Source: Bradyrhizobium sp. CCBAU 53351 (GTDB lineage: Bacteria > Pseudomonadota > Alphaproteobacteria > Rhizobiales > Xanthobacteraceae). From it: DNA of 64,000 nt. Positions 43,397 to 51,835 of the stretch are shown piece by piece. Under the pieces are notes generated by a model. It was not told the DNA's origin. It ran no database searches and was given only the letters and a program-made list of their open reading frames with translations. The position numbers and the translations under genes are program-made. The stretch lies in contig NZ_CP030059.1 in the NCBI RefSeq assembly GCF_015291745.1, forward strand, positions 6,227,501 through 6,291,500, written 5' to 3'. How positions within the stretch are numbered: position 1 is the first letter of the stretch; every line of letters begins with the position of its first letter.

Positions 43397-44277
43397 GCGC
43401 GGGCGGCCTTGGATTCGGGCTCGGTGACGACGGCCTTGGGACCTGCGATCGTCTCGTTCTCGACGACGTCGATCGAGGGCCTCTCGCCGCTCGCGATCAT
43501 CTTGCGGCCGTGCTCGACGGCGATCTGCGGCATGGCGCCGTTCATGAACGCCAGCAGCGTCTGCTTGACGATGATATAGGGGCGGCACTTCTTCTCGCGC
43601 GTCATCTTGATCTTGATCGCGAAGGGCGAAAGGACGCCATAGGACAGGAAGATGCCGGCGAAGGTGCCGACCAGGGCCGCGCCGATGAAACCACCGAGCA
43701 GCTTCGGCGACTGGTCGAGCGCGCCCATCGCCTTGATGACGCCGAGCACGGCGGCGACGATGCCCAGCGCCGGCAGTGCCTCGGACACCGTCACCAGCGC
43801 ATGATAGGGCGCCAGCTTGCTCTTCACGATGGTGTGGATCTCCTCGTCCATCAACGCCTCGATCTCGTGCGTGCGTGCGTTGCCCATGATGATGAGGCGG
43901 ACGTAGTCGCAGATGAACTGGAGCAGCGAGGGATCGCCGAGCACGCTCGGAAACGCCTTGAAGATCTCGGAGGACGCGGGATCGTCGATATGCGCCTCGA
44001 CCTCGTTGCGGCCCTTGCCCCTGAGCTCGCGCATCAGGGCATGCAGCGCCCCGAGCAGATCAAGGTAGTAGCGCTGGCCGGGCACCGCGCCGGTGATGGC
44101 CTGCATGCAGGCGACGCCGGTGTCCACGACCGTCTTCCACGGATTGGCCACGATGAAGGTGCCGACCGCGGTCCCCATGATGATGACGAATTCCCACGGC
44201 TGCATGAGCACGCCCAGGTGCCCGCCCATGGCGGCAAATCCACCGAGCAGCGCCGCTACCGTGATGAAAACCCCCAC
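43393..44277 (-). CDS. motA: MotA, flagellar stator protein
   Basis: A 294-residue stator subunit with four transmembrane helices (VGVFITVAALLGGFAAMGG, PWEFVIIMGTAVGTFIVAN, then ALPALGIVAAVLGVIKAMG and LLGGFIGAALVGTFAGIFL). The helix 3 Pro and the cytoplasmic loop between helices 2 and 3 (ELRGKGRNEVEAHI) are present. No ATG fits; the GTG at 44277 places the first helix at the N-terminus as in the family, whereas the open frame to 44409 adds 44 atypical residues. The first gene of the right-hand operon. Confidence 0.92.
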   Translation of the reverse strand: MGVFITVAALLGGFAAMGGHLGVLMQPWEFVIIMGTAVGTFIVANPWKTVVDTGVACMQAITGAVPGQRYYLDLLGALHALMRELRGKGRNEVEAHIDDPASSEIFKAFPSVLGDPSLLQFICDYVRLIIMGNARTHEIEALMDEEIHTIVKSKLAPYHALVTVSEALPALGIVAAVLGVIKAMGALDQSPKLLGGFIGAALVGTFAGIFLSYGVLSPFAIKIKMTREKKCRPYIIVKQTLLAFMNGAMPQIAVEHGRKMIASGERPSIDVVENETIAGPKAVVTEPESKAARA

Positions 44278-44323
44278 GAAACTGCCCAACGCGCCGCTCC
44301 ATCGCCGATCCCATCGGGAATAT

Positions 44324-44340
44324 CTAGTCGGCGAGCCTTG
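44324..44340 (-). promoter_or_regulatory. CAAG-N9-CTAG element upstream of motA
   Basis: CAAGGCTCGCCGACTAG ends 47 bp before the proposed GTG start of motA, in the 155-bp gap to the divergent DUF1217 gene. The spacing equals that upstream of flagellin 1. Confidence 0.4.
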
Positions 44341-44432
44341 CGCGAAGCTGGCTTCCCGCACCGCCAGCCCCGCGCAAGCAATTGGCGGCACCTTGAGGCC
44401 GCGTCGCATCAGCGGCCAGAGAGGCGCGTGTC

Positions 44433-45218
44433 ATGCTATCCACCATCGCGGACTACACCCGGCTGACCAAGGACATGGGCAAGTCGCTGACACAGGTCGC
44501 GACGCAGCCGGATGTCAGCCGCGAGACCGATTACTTCCTGAGCCATATCGGCAACGTCAAGACGATCGACGACTTCCTGAAGGACTATCGCCTCTATTCC
44601 TACGCCATGAAGGCCTACGGCCTCAGCGACATGACCTACGCCAAGGCGTTCATGCGCAAGGTGTTGACCGAGGGTGTCGCAAACAAGAACACCTTCGCCA
44701 ACAAGCTGACCGACACCCGCTACCGCGAATTCGCCACGGCCTTCAATTTCGCCGCCCTCGGCAGCAACGCGACGAAGACCGTTCAGGCCACGACCGGAAC
44801 GGCCACCCATTACGTCACGCAGACGATGGAGCAGAAGGCCGGCGACCAGAACGAGGGCCTGCGGCTGGCGCTCTATTTCACCCGCAAGGCGTCCACGGTC
44901 ACGACCGCCTACCAGGTGCTCGCTGACAAGGCGTTGACGCAGGTGGTGCAGACCGCGCTCGGCCTGCCCTCGACCATCAGCGCAGCCAACATCGACGCCC
45001 AGGCCAAGATGATCACGAACAGGATCAACCTCGCCGATTTCAAGGACCCGGCCAAGGTCACCAAGTTCGTGCAGCGCTTCGCGGCGATGTGGGACGCGAC
45101 CCAGGCCCAGAGCGACAATTCGACCAATCCCGCGCTGGTCCTGATCGGCGGCGTATCCTCGGCCAGCATGGACACCAACATGCTCGCGAAACTTCAGTCC
45201 ATCCGGTTCGGAAAGTAG
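44433..45218 (+). CDS. DUF1217-family protein of the flagellar locus
   Basis: A 261-residue soluble protein beginning MLSTIADYTRLTKDMGKSLT. It contains the repeats of aromatic/basic helices seen in DUF1217 proteins (DYFLSHIGNVKTIDDFL, RLYSYAMKAYGLSDMTYAKA, TRYREFATAFNF). DUF1217 genes are found next to flgF in rhizobia, as here, and some are needed for motility, but no molecular role is known. It starts the divergent unit DUF1217-flgF-fliI and ends 3 bp before flgF. Confidence 0.85.
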   Translation: MLSTIADYTRLTKDMGKSLTQVATQPDVSRETDYFLSHIGNVKTIDDFLKDYRLYSYAMKAYGLSDMTYAKAFMRKVLTEGVANKNTFANKLTDTRYREFATAFNFAALGSNATKTVQATTGTATHYVTQTMEQKAGDQNEGLRLALYFTRKASTVTTAYQVLADKALTQVVQTALGLPSTISAANIDAQAKMITNRINLADFKDPAKVTKFVQRFAAMWDATQAQSDNSTNPALVLIGGVSSASMDTNMLAKLQSIRFGK

Positions 45219-45221
45219 CCC

Positions 45222-45950
45222 ATGCAATCGGCCCTCTATGTGGGATTGTCGGCGCAGGTCGCCCTCGAAAAGCGCCTCCAGACGATCGCCAACAACGTCG
45301 CCAACGTGAACACGGCGGCGTTCCGCACCGACGTGGTGAAATTCGAGACCGTGCTGTCCAAGGCGGGCCCGAACCCTGTCGCCTTCTCCTCGCCCGGCGA
45401 TAACATCATCTCGCGCGAGATGGGCAACATCACCGAGAGCGGCAACCCGCTCGACGTCGCCGTGGTCGGACAGGGCTGGATCGCCTTCGCCGGCCCGAAC
45501 GGCACGGTCTACACCCGTGACGGCCGCCTCCAGATCGCCCCCAACGGCGATCTTCAGACCGTGAGCGGCTTCCCCGTCGTCGATTCCGGCGGCGCCCAGA
45601 TCACGCTCGACCCCAATGGCGGGCCGATCTCGATTGCGCGCAGCGGCGCGATCACCCAGGACAACAACGAGATCGGCACCATCGGCCTGTTCAACATCCC
45701 TTCTGACGCCAATCTCGAGCGCTACGGCAATTCCGGCGTGACGCCGGACCGGCCCGCGACCGCCATCGCCGATTTCTCGCGCGATGGCTTCAAGCAGGGT
45801 TATGTCGAGGGCTCCGGGGCCAATCCCATGATGGAATTGACCAAGCTGATCGCGGCCTCGCGCGCCTTCGACGGCACCAATTCGATGATCGAGGGCACCG
45901 AGGGCTCGCTTCAGAACGCCATTCGCACGCTGGGCGAACCCGGCAAGTAG
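45222..45950 (+). CDS. flgF: FlgF, proximal rod protein
   Basis: A 242-residue rod protein. It has QTIANNVANVNTAAFRTDVV at the N-terminus, LDVAVVGQGWIAFAGPNG inside and ELTKLIAASRAFDGTNSMIE at the C-terminus. It is separated from the other rod genes, as in related rhizobial loci. It ends 40 bp before fliI. Confidence 0.95.
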   Translation: MQSALYVGLSAQVALEKRLQTIANNVANVNTAAFRTDVVKFETVLSKAGPNPVAFSSPGDNIISREMGNITESGNPLDVAVVGQGWIAFAGPNGTVYTRDGRLQIAPNGDLQTVSGFPVVDSGGAQITLDPNGGPISIARSGAITQDNNEIGTIGLFNIPSDANLERYGNSGVTPDRPATAIADFSRDGFKQGYVEGSGANPMMELTKLIAASRAFDGTNSMIEGTEGSLQNAIRTLGEPGK

Positions 45951-45990
45951 AGCGCGCCTCGCGCGCATTGATTGAGGTTGGACGGTTTCC

Positions 45991-47316
45991 TTGAACGCTC
46001 TTCGGCAACTCGAGTGGGCGCTGCTGGAGCTTCAGCAGAGCACTCCCCTGGCAAGCGTCAGCGGCGCGATCTCCGAGATCGCGCCGACGCATTTCCGTGT
46101 GTCCGGCCTGTCGCGCTTCGTCAGGCTCGGCGAGCTCATCGGCGTCAATTCGGCCGGTAAGCCCCAGATCGGCGAGGTGGTGCGGATCGACAGCGAGGGC
46201 ATCGTCGCCAAGCCGTTCGACCGGCACTTCGCTGGCGGCCTCGGCTCGGTCGCCTACCGGATGCCGCCTCTGTCCTTTGCGCCAGACCCGAGCTGGAAGG
46301 GCCGCGTCATCAACGCCCTCGGCGCGCCGCTCGACGGACAAGGCCCCCTCACTCCCGGCTCCCTTGCGGTCTCGGCCGAAGCCGACGCGCCCTCGGCCAT
46401 GAAGCGCGCACGCGTGCACAGGCCGCTGCGCACCGGCGTGCGCGTCATCGACCTGTTCGCGCCGATCTGCGCCGGCCAGCGCGTCGGCATCTTTGCCGGC
46501 TCCGGCGTCGGCAAGTCGACGCTGCTGGCGATGCTCGCCCGCAGCCAGGGTTTCGACACCGTCGTGCTGGCCCTGGTCGGCGAGCGCGGCCGTGAGGTGC
46601 GCGAGTTCATCGAGGACGTGCTGGGCAACGATCGTCAGCGCGCCGTCACCATCGTGTCGACGGGAGACGAAAGCCCGATGATGCGGCGGCTGGCGCCGAA
46701 GACGGCCATGGCGGTCGCCGAATATTTCCGCGACCGCGGCGAATCGGTGCTGCTCATGGTCGATTCGATCACCCGTTTCGCTCATGCGGCCCGCGAGGTC
46801 GCGCTCGCCGCCGGAGAGCCCGCGGTCGCGCGCGGCTACGCACCGACTGTCTTCACCGATCTGCCGCGCCTCCTGGAGCGCGCCGGCCCCGGCGAGGAAG
46901 GTTCCGGCACCATCACCGGAATCTTCTCCGTGCTGGTCGACGGCGACGATCACAACGAGCCGATTGCCGACACCATCCGCAGCACGCTCGATGGACATAT
47001 CGTGCTTTCCAGGCACATCGCCGATCAGGCGCGCTATCCGGCCGTCGACGTTCTGGCCTCGGTCTCCCGCCTCGCCCACAACGTATGGGATCCCGAGGAG
47101 CGCGAATTGGTGAGCAAGCTGCGCGCCATGATCGCCGAATACGAGGACACGCGCGACCTTCGCCTGATGGGCGGATACCAGGCTGGGCGTGATTCGGGCC
47201 TCGACCAGGCTGTCGACATGGTTCCGAAAATCTACGGCGCGATGCGGCAAGACGCTTCCGCTCCCCCGAGCGCCGATCCGTTCCGCGAGCTCCGGGACAT
47301 GCTCAGGGGCGACTAG
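45991..47316 (+). CDS. fliI: FliI, flagellar export ATPase
   Basis: A 441-residue F1-like ATPase. Walker A is GSGVGKST (170-177), Walker B is SVLLMVDSITRF, and ALVGERGREVREFIEDVLG follows. The start is TTG at 45991: an in-frame stop lies 24 bases upstream and the next in-frame ATG would remove 90 conserved residues. A weak GGACGG precedes it. FliI with FliH energises delivery of substrates to the FlhA/FlhB gate. Confidence 0.96.
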   Translation: MNALRQLEWALLELQQSTPLASVSGAISEIAPTHFRVSGLSRFVRLGELIGVNSAGKPQIGEVVRIDSEGIVAKPFDRHFAGGLGSVAYRMPPLSFAPDPSWKGRVINALGAPLDGQGPLTPGSLAVSAEADAPSAMKRARVHRPLRTGVRVIDLFAPICAGQRVGIFAGSGVGKSTLLAMLARSQGFDTVVLALVGERGREVREFIEDVLGNDRQRAVTIVSTGDESPMMRRLAPKTAMAVAEYFRDRGESVLLMVDSITRFAHAAREVALAAGEPAVARGYAPTVFTDLPRLLERAGPGEEGSGTITGIFSVLVDGDDHNEPIADTIRSTLDGHIVLSRHIADQARYPAVDVLASVSRLAHNVWDPEERELVSKLRAMIAEYEDTRDLRLMGGYQAGRDSGLDQAVDMVPKIYGAMRQDASAPPSADPFRELRDMLRGD

Positions 47317-48175
47317 CAGTCGAGAAGCCGGGACCGCGTGCGACATGCGCGCCGCGCCGTTCCCGCGCGTTGTTTTCGACAGGAGATTGCGCATGCCGCC
47401 ACGCCGCCGGCGCATGCGCCCGAACAGCCGCCTCCGGTTTTCGTCGTGACGCCTCCGCCATTGGCGCGAGAGAGCAACGCGCGGCCGTGCCGGAAGCAAT
47501 TGCATGGTCGGCTCTGCGCCTGCGGCGATCAACAACCGGCACGTGCAATCCCTGTGAGTTCCCTCGATGATTCTCCGACACCACGCACAAGTTGTGGATG
47601 ACGTTGCCTATACGCATCGTCGGCCTGCACAAGCTTCAATCAGTTTGCGCCGAAACACAGACATCGAGATGACATGCAATCAAGGTGTCGCAGCGCCGAG
47701 TGCATTTCATTCGCGGCACAACGTATTGCATTCACTATCATGTGTACTGACCGAGCGAGAATGTCTTGAACGTTACATTCGCACGCAACGACATCTGGGG
47801 CTCGCGAGGGTCTGTACTTGATTTTGTTGAGAAGCTCATTCATCGTTTCGGCGGAATATAAGAAACGTCTGCGTGTGACTTCAACTCAGGGGCTTCGGTT
47901 GAACTATTCCGATCCATCGTCTGCTGGCGACGGCAAACCGGGCTCCCGTGCGACGACGCCGTTGGCATGCCAATGGCGCAGTGACTCGCTCCAGAACACG
48001 CGAGCCTCGCGGATCAGGATCGGGCGCGCTGCAATTCGTTCATTCGAAGCTGAGCTCGACACGACGTGCGCGCCGGACGGCTGCAATCGTTGGATGCCCT
48101 TCGAAGGATTCGCAGACTGTTGCGCAAAGCGGCTTCGGGACGCCGCAAATGATGTTCCGGGGACGAGGTAGCTTC
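47317..48175. other. Intergenic region right of fliI
   Basis: About 860 bp, less GC-rich than the genes around it, with only short open frames that show no family features. It ends at the second four-cysteine MarR gene. No tandem repeat like the one before the left MarR gene was found. Confidence 0.5.
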
Positions 48176-48811
48176 ATGCCATTGGCGCGGGAAGCCGTCG
48201 AGCTGCTGGTTCAAGCGGCGAGGGCTTGGTATTTCGAAGGCAACCAGCATGGATTGCGCGATCGGGAATGGATGGCGCTACGCTTTCTCGGCCGCGCCAA
48301 CAGGTTTTCGCGCACGCCGTCTGCGCTTGCCGGCTTCATCGGCGCCACCAGAGCGACCGCATCGCAAATCGTGAAGACGCTGGAGAGCAAGTCCTTCCTG
48401 GTGAGGAAGCCGTCGCAGGAGGACAAGCGTTCCGTCGTCCTGCACGTCACCGCGCAGGGCGAGAAGTGCCTCAACCAGCACGACCCGATCAATCACGTGG
48501 TGAACGCCGTCAGGGCGCTCGGCAATGACGAATGCGTCAGGCTGCGCGACTCGCTCCGCGAAGTGCTCAATCACCTCGACGCAGCCCATCAACGGCTCGA
48601 TGCCAGCGTTTGCCGTGACTGCATGTTTCTCGCCGAACGCGGCCCGGCGGCCTCCAAGGGACGCGCAAGCGCCGAATTCATGTGCCGGCTGTATCGCGCT
48701 CCGATCTCGCTCGAGGAAACCGAATTGCTGTGCACCAGCTTCGAGCGCACCCGCGACCGCCCGAAGATCGAAGAGCATCTCGACCGCGCGCGGATGGCGA
48801 GTCAGGGCTGA
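48176..48811 (+). CDS. MarR-family regulator with four-cysteine C-terminus (right copy)
   Basis: A 211-residue winged-helix regulator, paralog of the protein at 10160-10738. The helix region HGLRDREWMALRFLGRANRF and the recognition area PSALAGFIGATRATASQIV are shared, and the C-terminal cysteines are C146-x2-C149, C170 and C186. Extra cysteines occur at 98 and 120. The start at 48176 has GAGG about 8 bases upstream; the frame is open further but lacks family character. It stands at the right edge of the flagellar locus, in the same orientation as the left copy. Confidence 0.87.
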   Translation: MPLAREAVELLVQAARAWYFEGNQHGLRDREWMALRFLGRANRFSRTPSALAGFIGATRATASQIVKTLESKSFLVRKPSQEDKRSVVLHVTAQGEKCLNQHDPINHVVNAVRALGNDECVRLRDSLREVLNHLDAAHQRLDASVCRDCMFLAERGPAASKGRASAEFMCRLYRAPISLEETELLCTSFERTRDRPKIEEHLDRARMASQG

Positions 48812-48941
48812 GACGCGCTCAATTTCAGGGCGAGTCTTCGGATAGGGCTTTGCGGATCCTTTCGCAGCCGCGCCTCTCCCTGAATGCGCACGCGCTCTCC
48901 CCATCGTCATTGTGAGGCGGCAGCTTGTTCTCCAGGTGCCG

Positions 48942-49044
48942 TGTCATTCCCCGCGAAAGCGGTGAATCCAGGACGCCGCAGCTTCGCGGTCCAATCACGG
49001 CCGTCTCGAACTACTGGATCGCCCGGTCAAGCCGGGCGATGACA
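48942..49044. repeat. Dispersed palindromic intergenic repeat
   Basis: The element begins TGTCATTCCCCGCGAAAGCG and ends AAGCCGGGCGATGACA. The ends TGTCAT/ATGACA are inverted, and GAATCCAG and CTGGAT form an inner pair. This is the form of the short mobile palindromes common in Bradyrhizobium intergenic regions. Confidence 0.65.
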
Positions 49045-49165
49045 GTGAGCGTGGGGGACAGGCACCTTCGCGCAGCGACATCCGGGATGCTCGCGACCGA
49101 GGCCCGGGTATCGCTGCCCTCACCCCAGGGCCACCGGCCGCCGAATCTCCCGCACCATCACGCAC

Positions 49166-49196
49166 AAAAAAACACCCGGCGGTTTCCCGCCGGGTG
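49166..49196 (-). terminator. Rho-independent terminator of the porin gene
   Basis: A 10-bp perfect stem (CACCCGGCGG/CCGCCGGGTG) with loop GAAA on the minus strand, followed by seven T. It lies 25 bp after the porin stop codon. Confidence 0.9.
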
Positions 49197-49220
49197 CTCG
49201 TCGAAAGACTTCGACTGATC

Positions 49221-50792
49221 TTACCAGTTGCGCTGAGCGCGGAGCAGCAGGGTGACGCTGTCCTGATCCTTCAGCTCGTACAGGGCGGCCGGCTTGGCCG
49301 TCGTGCCGGCACCGGCGTAACCAACCGTGCCCGAGTACTTCTGGTCGAGGCGGGTCCAGTTCAGGTCGCCCGAGAACGTCAGGTTCTTGACCGGGGTCCA
49401 GCGGGTGATGATGCCGATCTGGCCGACGGCGAAGTCAGGGTTACAACCCGTGACACCGGCGAGACCGCCGAACACGCCGCCCGCACCGCCAGCGCCGCAG
49501 AGCGCGGTCTTGGCAGTCGAGCCGTACTGCGCCTGAGCGTAGGCACCGTAGAGCGCGGTGTTCCAGTACGGATCCCAGTTATGGGTGAAAGCGCCGCGGA
49601 AGCCCCAGGTCTTCACAGTCTCCTGCTGGCCGCCCGTGACGAACACGGTGTCCGGAGCATAGGCGAAGCCGACGCTCTGGTAGGCAACGCCCGAGTTGCC
49701 GAACATCGAGTAGCTGCTGCCCGCCAGGTTCTGGAAGTTGTAGCGGGTCGCACCGTCGGTGTAGACGCCCGAAATGTTGAGCACGTCGCCCGCACCGGTC
49801 GGGATGTTCTTGATCGACAGGGCGAGCTGAACTGCCCAGCCCCACTTGTCGTCGGGGTGGCCAGTGGCTTCGTTGGCGCCGTAGTAGGCAACGTGGTTGT
49901 CATGAGCAGCAACCGACGCCTGGAACATGCCCCAGGCCTGGTCGACACGGACCATACCGACGAGGTTCGGCGAACGCGAACCGCCGATGGCGTTGGTGCC
50001 GTAGGTGCCGCCGATCATGCTGCCAGCGGTCGCGCCGGTCAGGTTGACGTTGCCGGCCTGATAGTAAGCCGTCGCGTCTTCAGCCGAGAACGCCGCCGTC
50101 ACGCCCTGACCGAAGTCAGCAGTGTAGGTGAACTGGTTGACGCCGGTGACAGTGCCGGAACCGCCGACGAGGCTGTCGATGTTGTTGCCGGGATAGTTGG
50201 TCCAGGGCGCGTCGAACTGCGACACGGCCTTACCCATGGTGAAGCCGGCGAACTGGATGAAGGCGTAGTACACGCCGAGCGAACCGCCCGAGGTGTTGCC
50301 GTCGGTGCCGTTGACCGACGAACCGACGAGCGCCGGGGTGGCGCCGGAGGTGTTGAGGCCGAGGTTGCCGGTGTAGACAGTGCCGCCCGTCGCCGAGCCA
50401 GAGCCCTGATAGCCGCCGGTGGTCCAGGTGAACACGCCGTCGAAGAAGGTACGGACGACGCCGTACTCGGTCGCGGTGCGCGTGTCGATGTTGAGATCTT
50501 CACGAGCGCGCATCTGGTAGTAGTTGCTCAGGCGGTTGTGTGCACCGGCCGGAGAACCGTTCGAGATGCCGTAGTTGCTGTTGGTGTTGAACGCGACTTC
50601 GGCGCGCAGATAACCACCCAGCTTGATGCAGGTGTCGGTGCCCGGGATGTAGTAGAAACCGGCGCCGTACAGCGAGCAGATCTTCACGTATTCGACCGCC
50701 TTGGCCTTCACGGGAAGATCGGCTGCGAACGCCCCGGAGACGGCCATCAGGCCGGCAGCCGAGCCGAGAAAGAGCGACTTCGTCAACTTCAT
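49221..50792 (-). CDS. Outer-membrane porin (alphaproteobacterial Porin_2 type)
   Basis: A 523-residue porin with a signal peptide (1-23, AFA-A) and the family opening ADLPVKAKAVEYVKICSLYG. GAGFYYIPGTDTCIKLGGYL follows, with a Cys pair as in rhizobial and Brucella porins. The rest is Gly/Asn/Thr-rich with alternating aromatic beta strands, and the last residue before the stop is Trp (RAQRNW), near the expected aromatic end of an outer-membrane barrel. GGAGGT lies before the ATG. It is a general diffusion channel for small solutes; several paralogs are usual in Bradyrhizobium. Confidence 0.93.
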   Translation of the reverse strand: MKLTKSLFLGSAAGLMAVSGAFAADLPVKAKAVEYVKICSLYGAGFYYIPGTDTCIKLGGYLRAEVAFNTNSNYGISNGSPAGAHNRLSNYYQMRAREDLNIDTRTATEYGVVRTFFDGVFTWTTGGYQGSGSATGGTVYTGNLGLNTSGATPALVGSSVNGTDGNTSGGSLGVYYAFIQFAGFTMGKAVSQFDAPWTNYPGNNIDSLVGGSGTVTGVNQFTYTADFGQGVTAAFSAEDATAYYQAGNVNLTGATAGSMIGGTYGTNAIGGSRSPNLVGMVRVDQAWGMFQASVAAHDNHVAYYGANEATGHPDDKWGWAVQLALSIKNIPTGAGDVLNISGVYTDGATRYNFQNLAGSSYSMFGNSGVAYQSVGFAYAPDTVFVTGGQQETVKTWGFRGAFTHNWDPYWNTALYGAYAQAQYGSTAKTALCGAGGAGGVFGGLAGVTGCNPDFAVGQIGIITRWTPVKNLTFSGDLNWTRLDQKYSGTVGYAGAGTTAKPAALYELKDQDSVTLLLRAQRNW

Positions 50793-51330
50793 TTAGGTAA
50801 ACCTCCAGGTCGATTCAGGGGGCTCGGCTTCCTCGGAGGACACCGCTTCACCCTCATAATTTCCGTCCAATTCAGATCCGCACTGAGGTGCGGACTGAAA
50901 CGACAGTGAGGTGCCCCCCCTCCGTCGTGACTCACGTATAGTTTATAAAAACAACCGCCTCAATTTATTGATCTAATGAATTGTAAGTTCGGCGGAAGAT
51001 GTTGCTCGTGAGCAACAGAGCTTGCGAGAAGGCTAACTAAGATACTGAATAAAAAGTAAAAAGCCCCCAGGGGGCATCCCGAGGGCTTTCTTGGAGGTCT
51101 CACATCGCCGTCTGTCGATAGGGTCAAGAGCAGCAAAGATTGAGTGGCACGAGACGTAATTGAATTAATTGATTTATGCAAGTATCAAATGGCTAAGCCA
51201 TTCCAACAATGCTGTATCTGTCGCCTGCTTTCGAGGCGCGACATAGGAGACGTCCCCGCGATATCCCGATAGAACATTGATCCAAGACCAATAAAAAAAG
51301 GATCAACGCCAAAGGGGGAGGGGCGACGGC
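50793..51330. other. Structured intergenic region upstream of the porin gene
   Basis: About 540 bp between divergent genes. It has a hairpin TCCGCAC-TGAG-GTGCGGA (50877-50894), a palindrome GTTGCTC-GT-GAGCAAC (51001-51016), a terminator-like structure (51049-51089) and ATGGCT-A-AGCCAT (51189-51201). The segment is AT-rich around 50935-51060 and probably carries the porin promoter. Confidence 0.5.
51049..51089 (-). terminator. Terminator-like hairpin upstream of the porin gene
   Basis: On the minus strand, AAAGCCC (51089-51083) pairs with GGGCTTT (51066-51060), with an inner GGG/CCC stem, followed by TTTTTTACTTTTT. It lies about 260 bp before the porin ATG in the same orientation. It could end a small RNA or act as an attenuator. 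Confidence 0.6.
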
Positions 51331-51810
51331 ATGATCGAGAAGAAGCTCGACAAGGCGATCAGGGACTTCATCTGGAATGTCGTCGAAATTCACGCGCAGC
51401 TGGATGACATCCACACCAGCTGGGCCGGATTGCTCGGCATTACCCAGCCGCAATGGCTGATCCTGATGGCGATCACCGAGCTGGACCAGGGGCAAGGCGT
51501 CGCCGGCACGGACATCGCGAACAAATTGCGCGTTCATCCGGCCTTCGTGACCAACCAGACCAAGATCCTGGAAAAGGGCGGCTTCCTGTCGCGGCGGCCG
51601 GCGGCGAACGACGCCCGCTTCGTGCTGATGTCGCTGACCGCGAAAGCGACCACCGACATCGAGCAGTTGTCCAAGAGAAGGCTCGCGCTGAATTCGACGA
51701 TGTTCAACGATCTCGACGAGAAGACCCTGGCCGACATGAACACCGCGCTGGCAAAGATCGCCAAGAACGCCCGGCTGGCAGCGCGATTGCTGGCGATCGA
51801 CGTGTCGTGA
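51331..51810 (+). CDS. MarR-family transcriptional regulator
   Basis: A 159-residue MarR regulator of the standard form, not closely similar to the two four-cysteine copies. The helix-turn-helix lies at ADIANKLRVHPAFVTNQTKI-like residues 61-82 and the wing at SRRPAANDARFVLMSLT. It has no cysteine cluster. It is divergent from the porin and may regulate it or its own gene. The palindrome ATGGCT-A-AGCCAT lies 130 bp upstream. Confidence 0.85.
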   Translation: MIEKKLDKAIRDFIWNVVEIHAQLDDIHTSWAGLLGITQPQWLILMAITELDQGQGVAGTDIANKLRVHPAFVTNQTKILEKGGFLSRRPAANDARFVLMSLTAKATTDIEQLSKRRLALNSTMFNDLDEKTLADMNTALAKIAKNARLAARLLAIDVS

Positions 51811-51835
51811 TCCGCCGGGAAGCGAGCCCGGCCGA

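Larger units (their letters stand above)
48812..49220. other. Intergenic region between marR and porin genes
   Basis: About 410 bp between convergent genes. It contains a dispersed palindromic repeat (48942-49044) and the porin terminator (49166-49196). Confidence 0.6.

Noticed and set aside
44278..44409. N-terminal extension of MotA
   Set aside because: MotA proteins begin directly with the first membrane helix; the extension is Arg-rich and contains the CAAG-N9-CTAG element and likely promoter.
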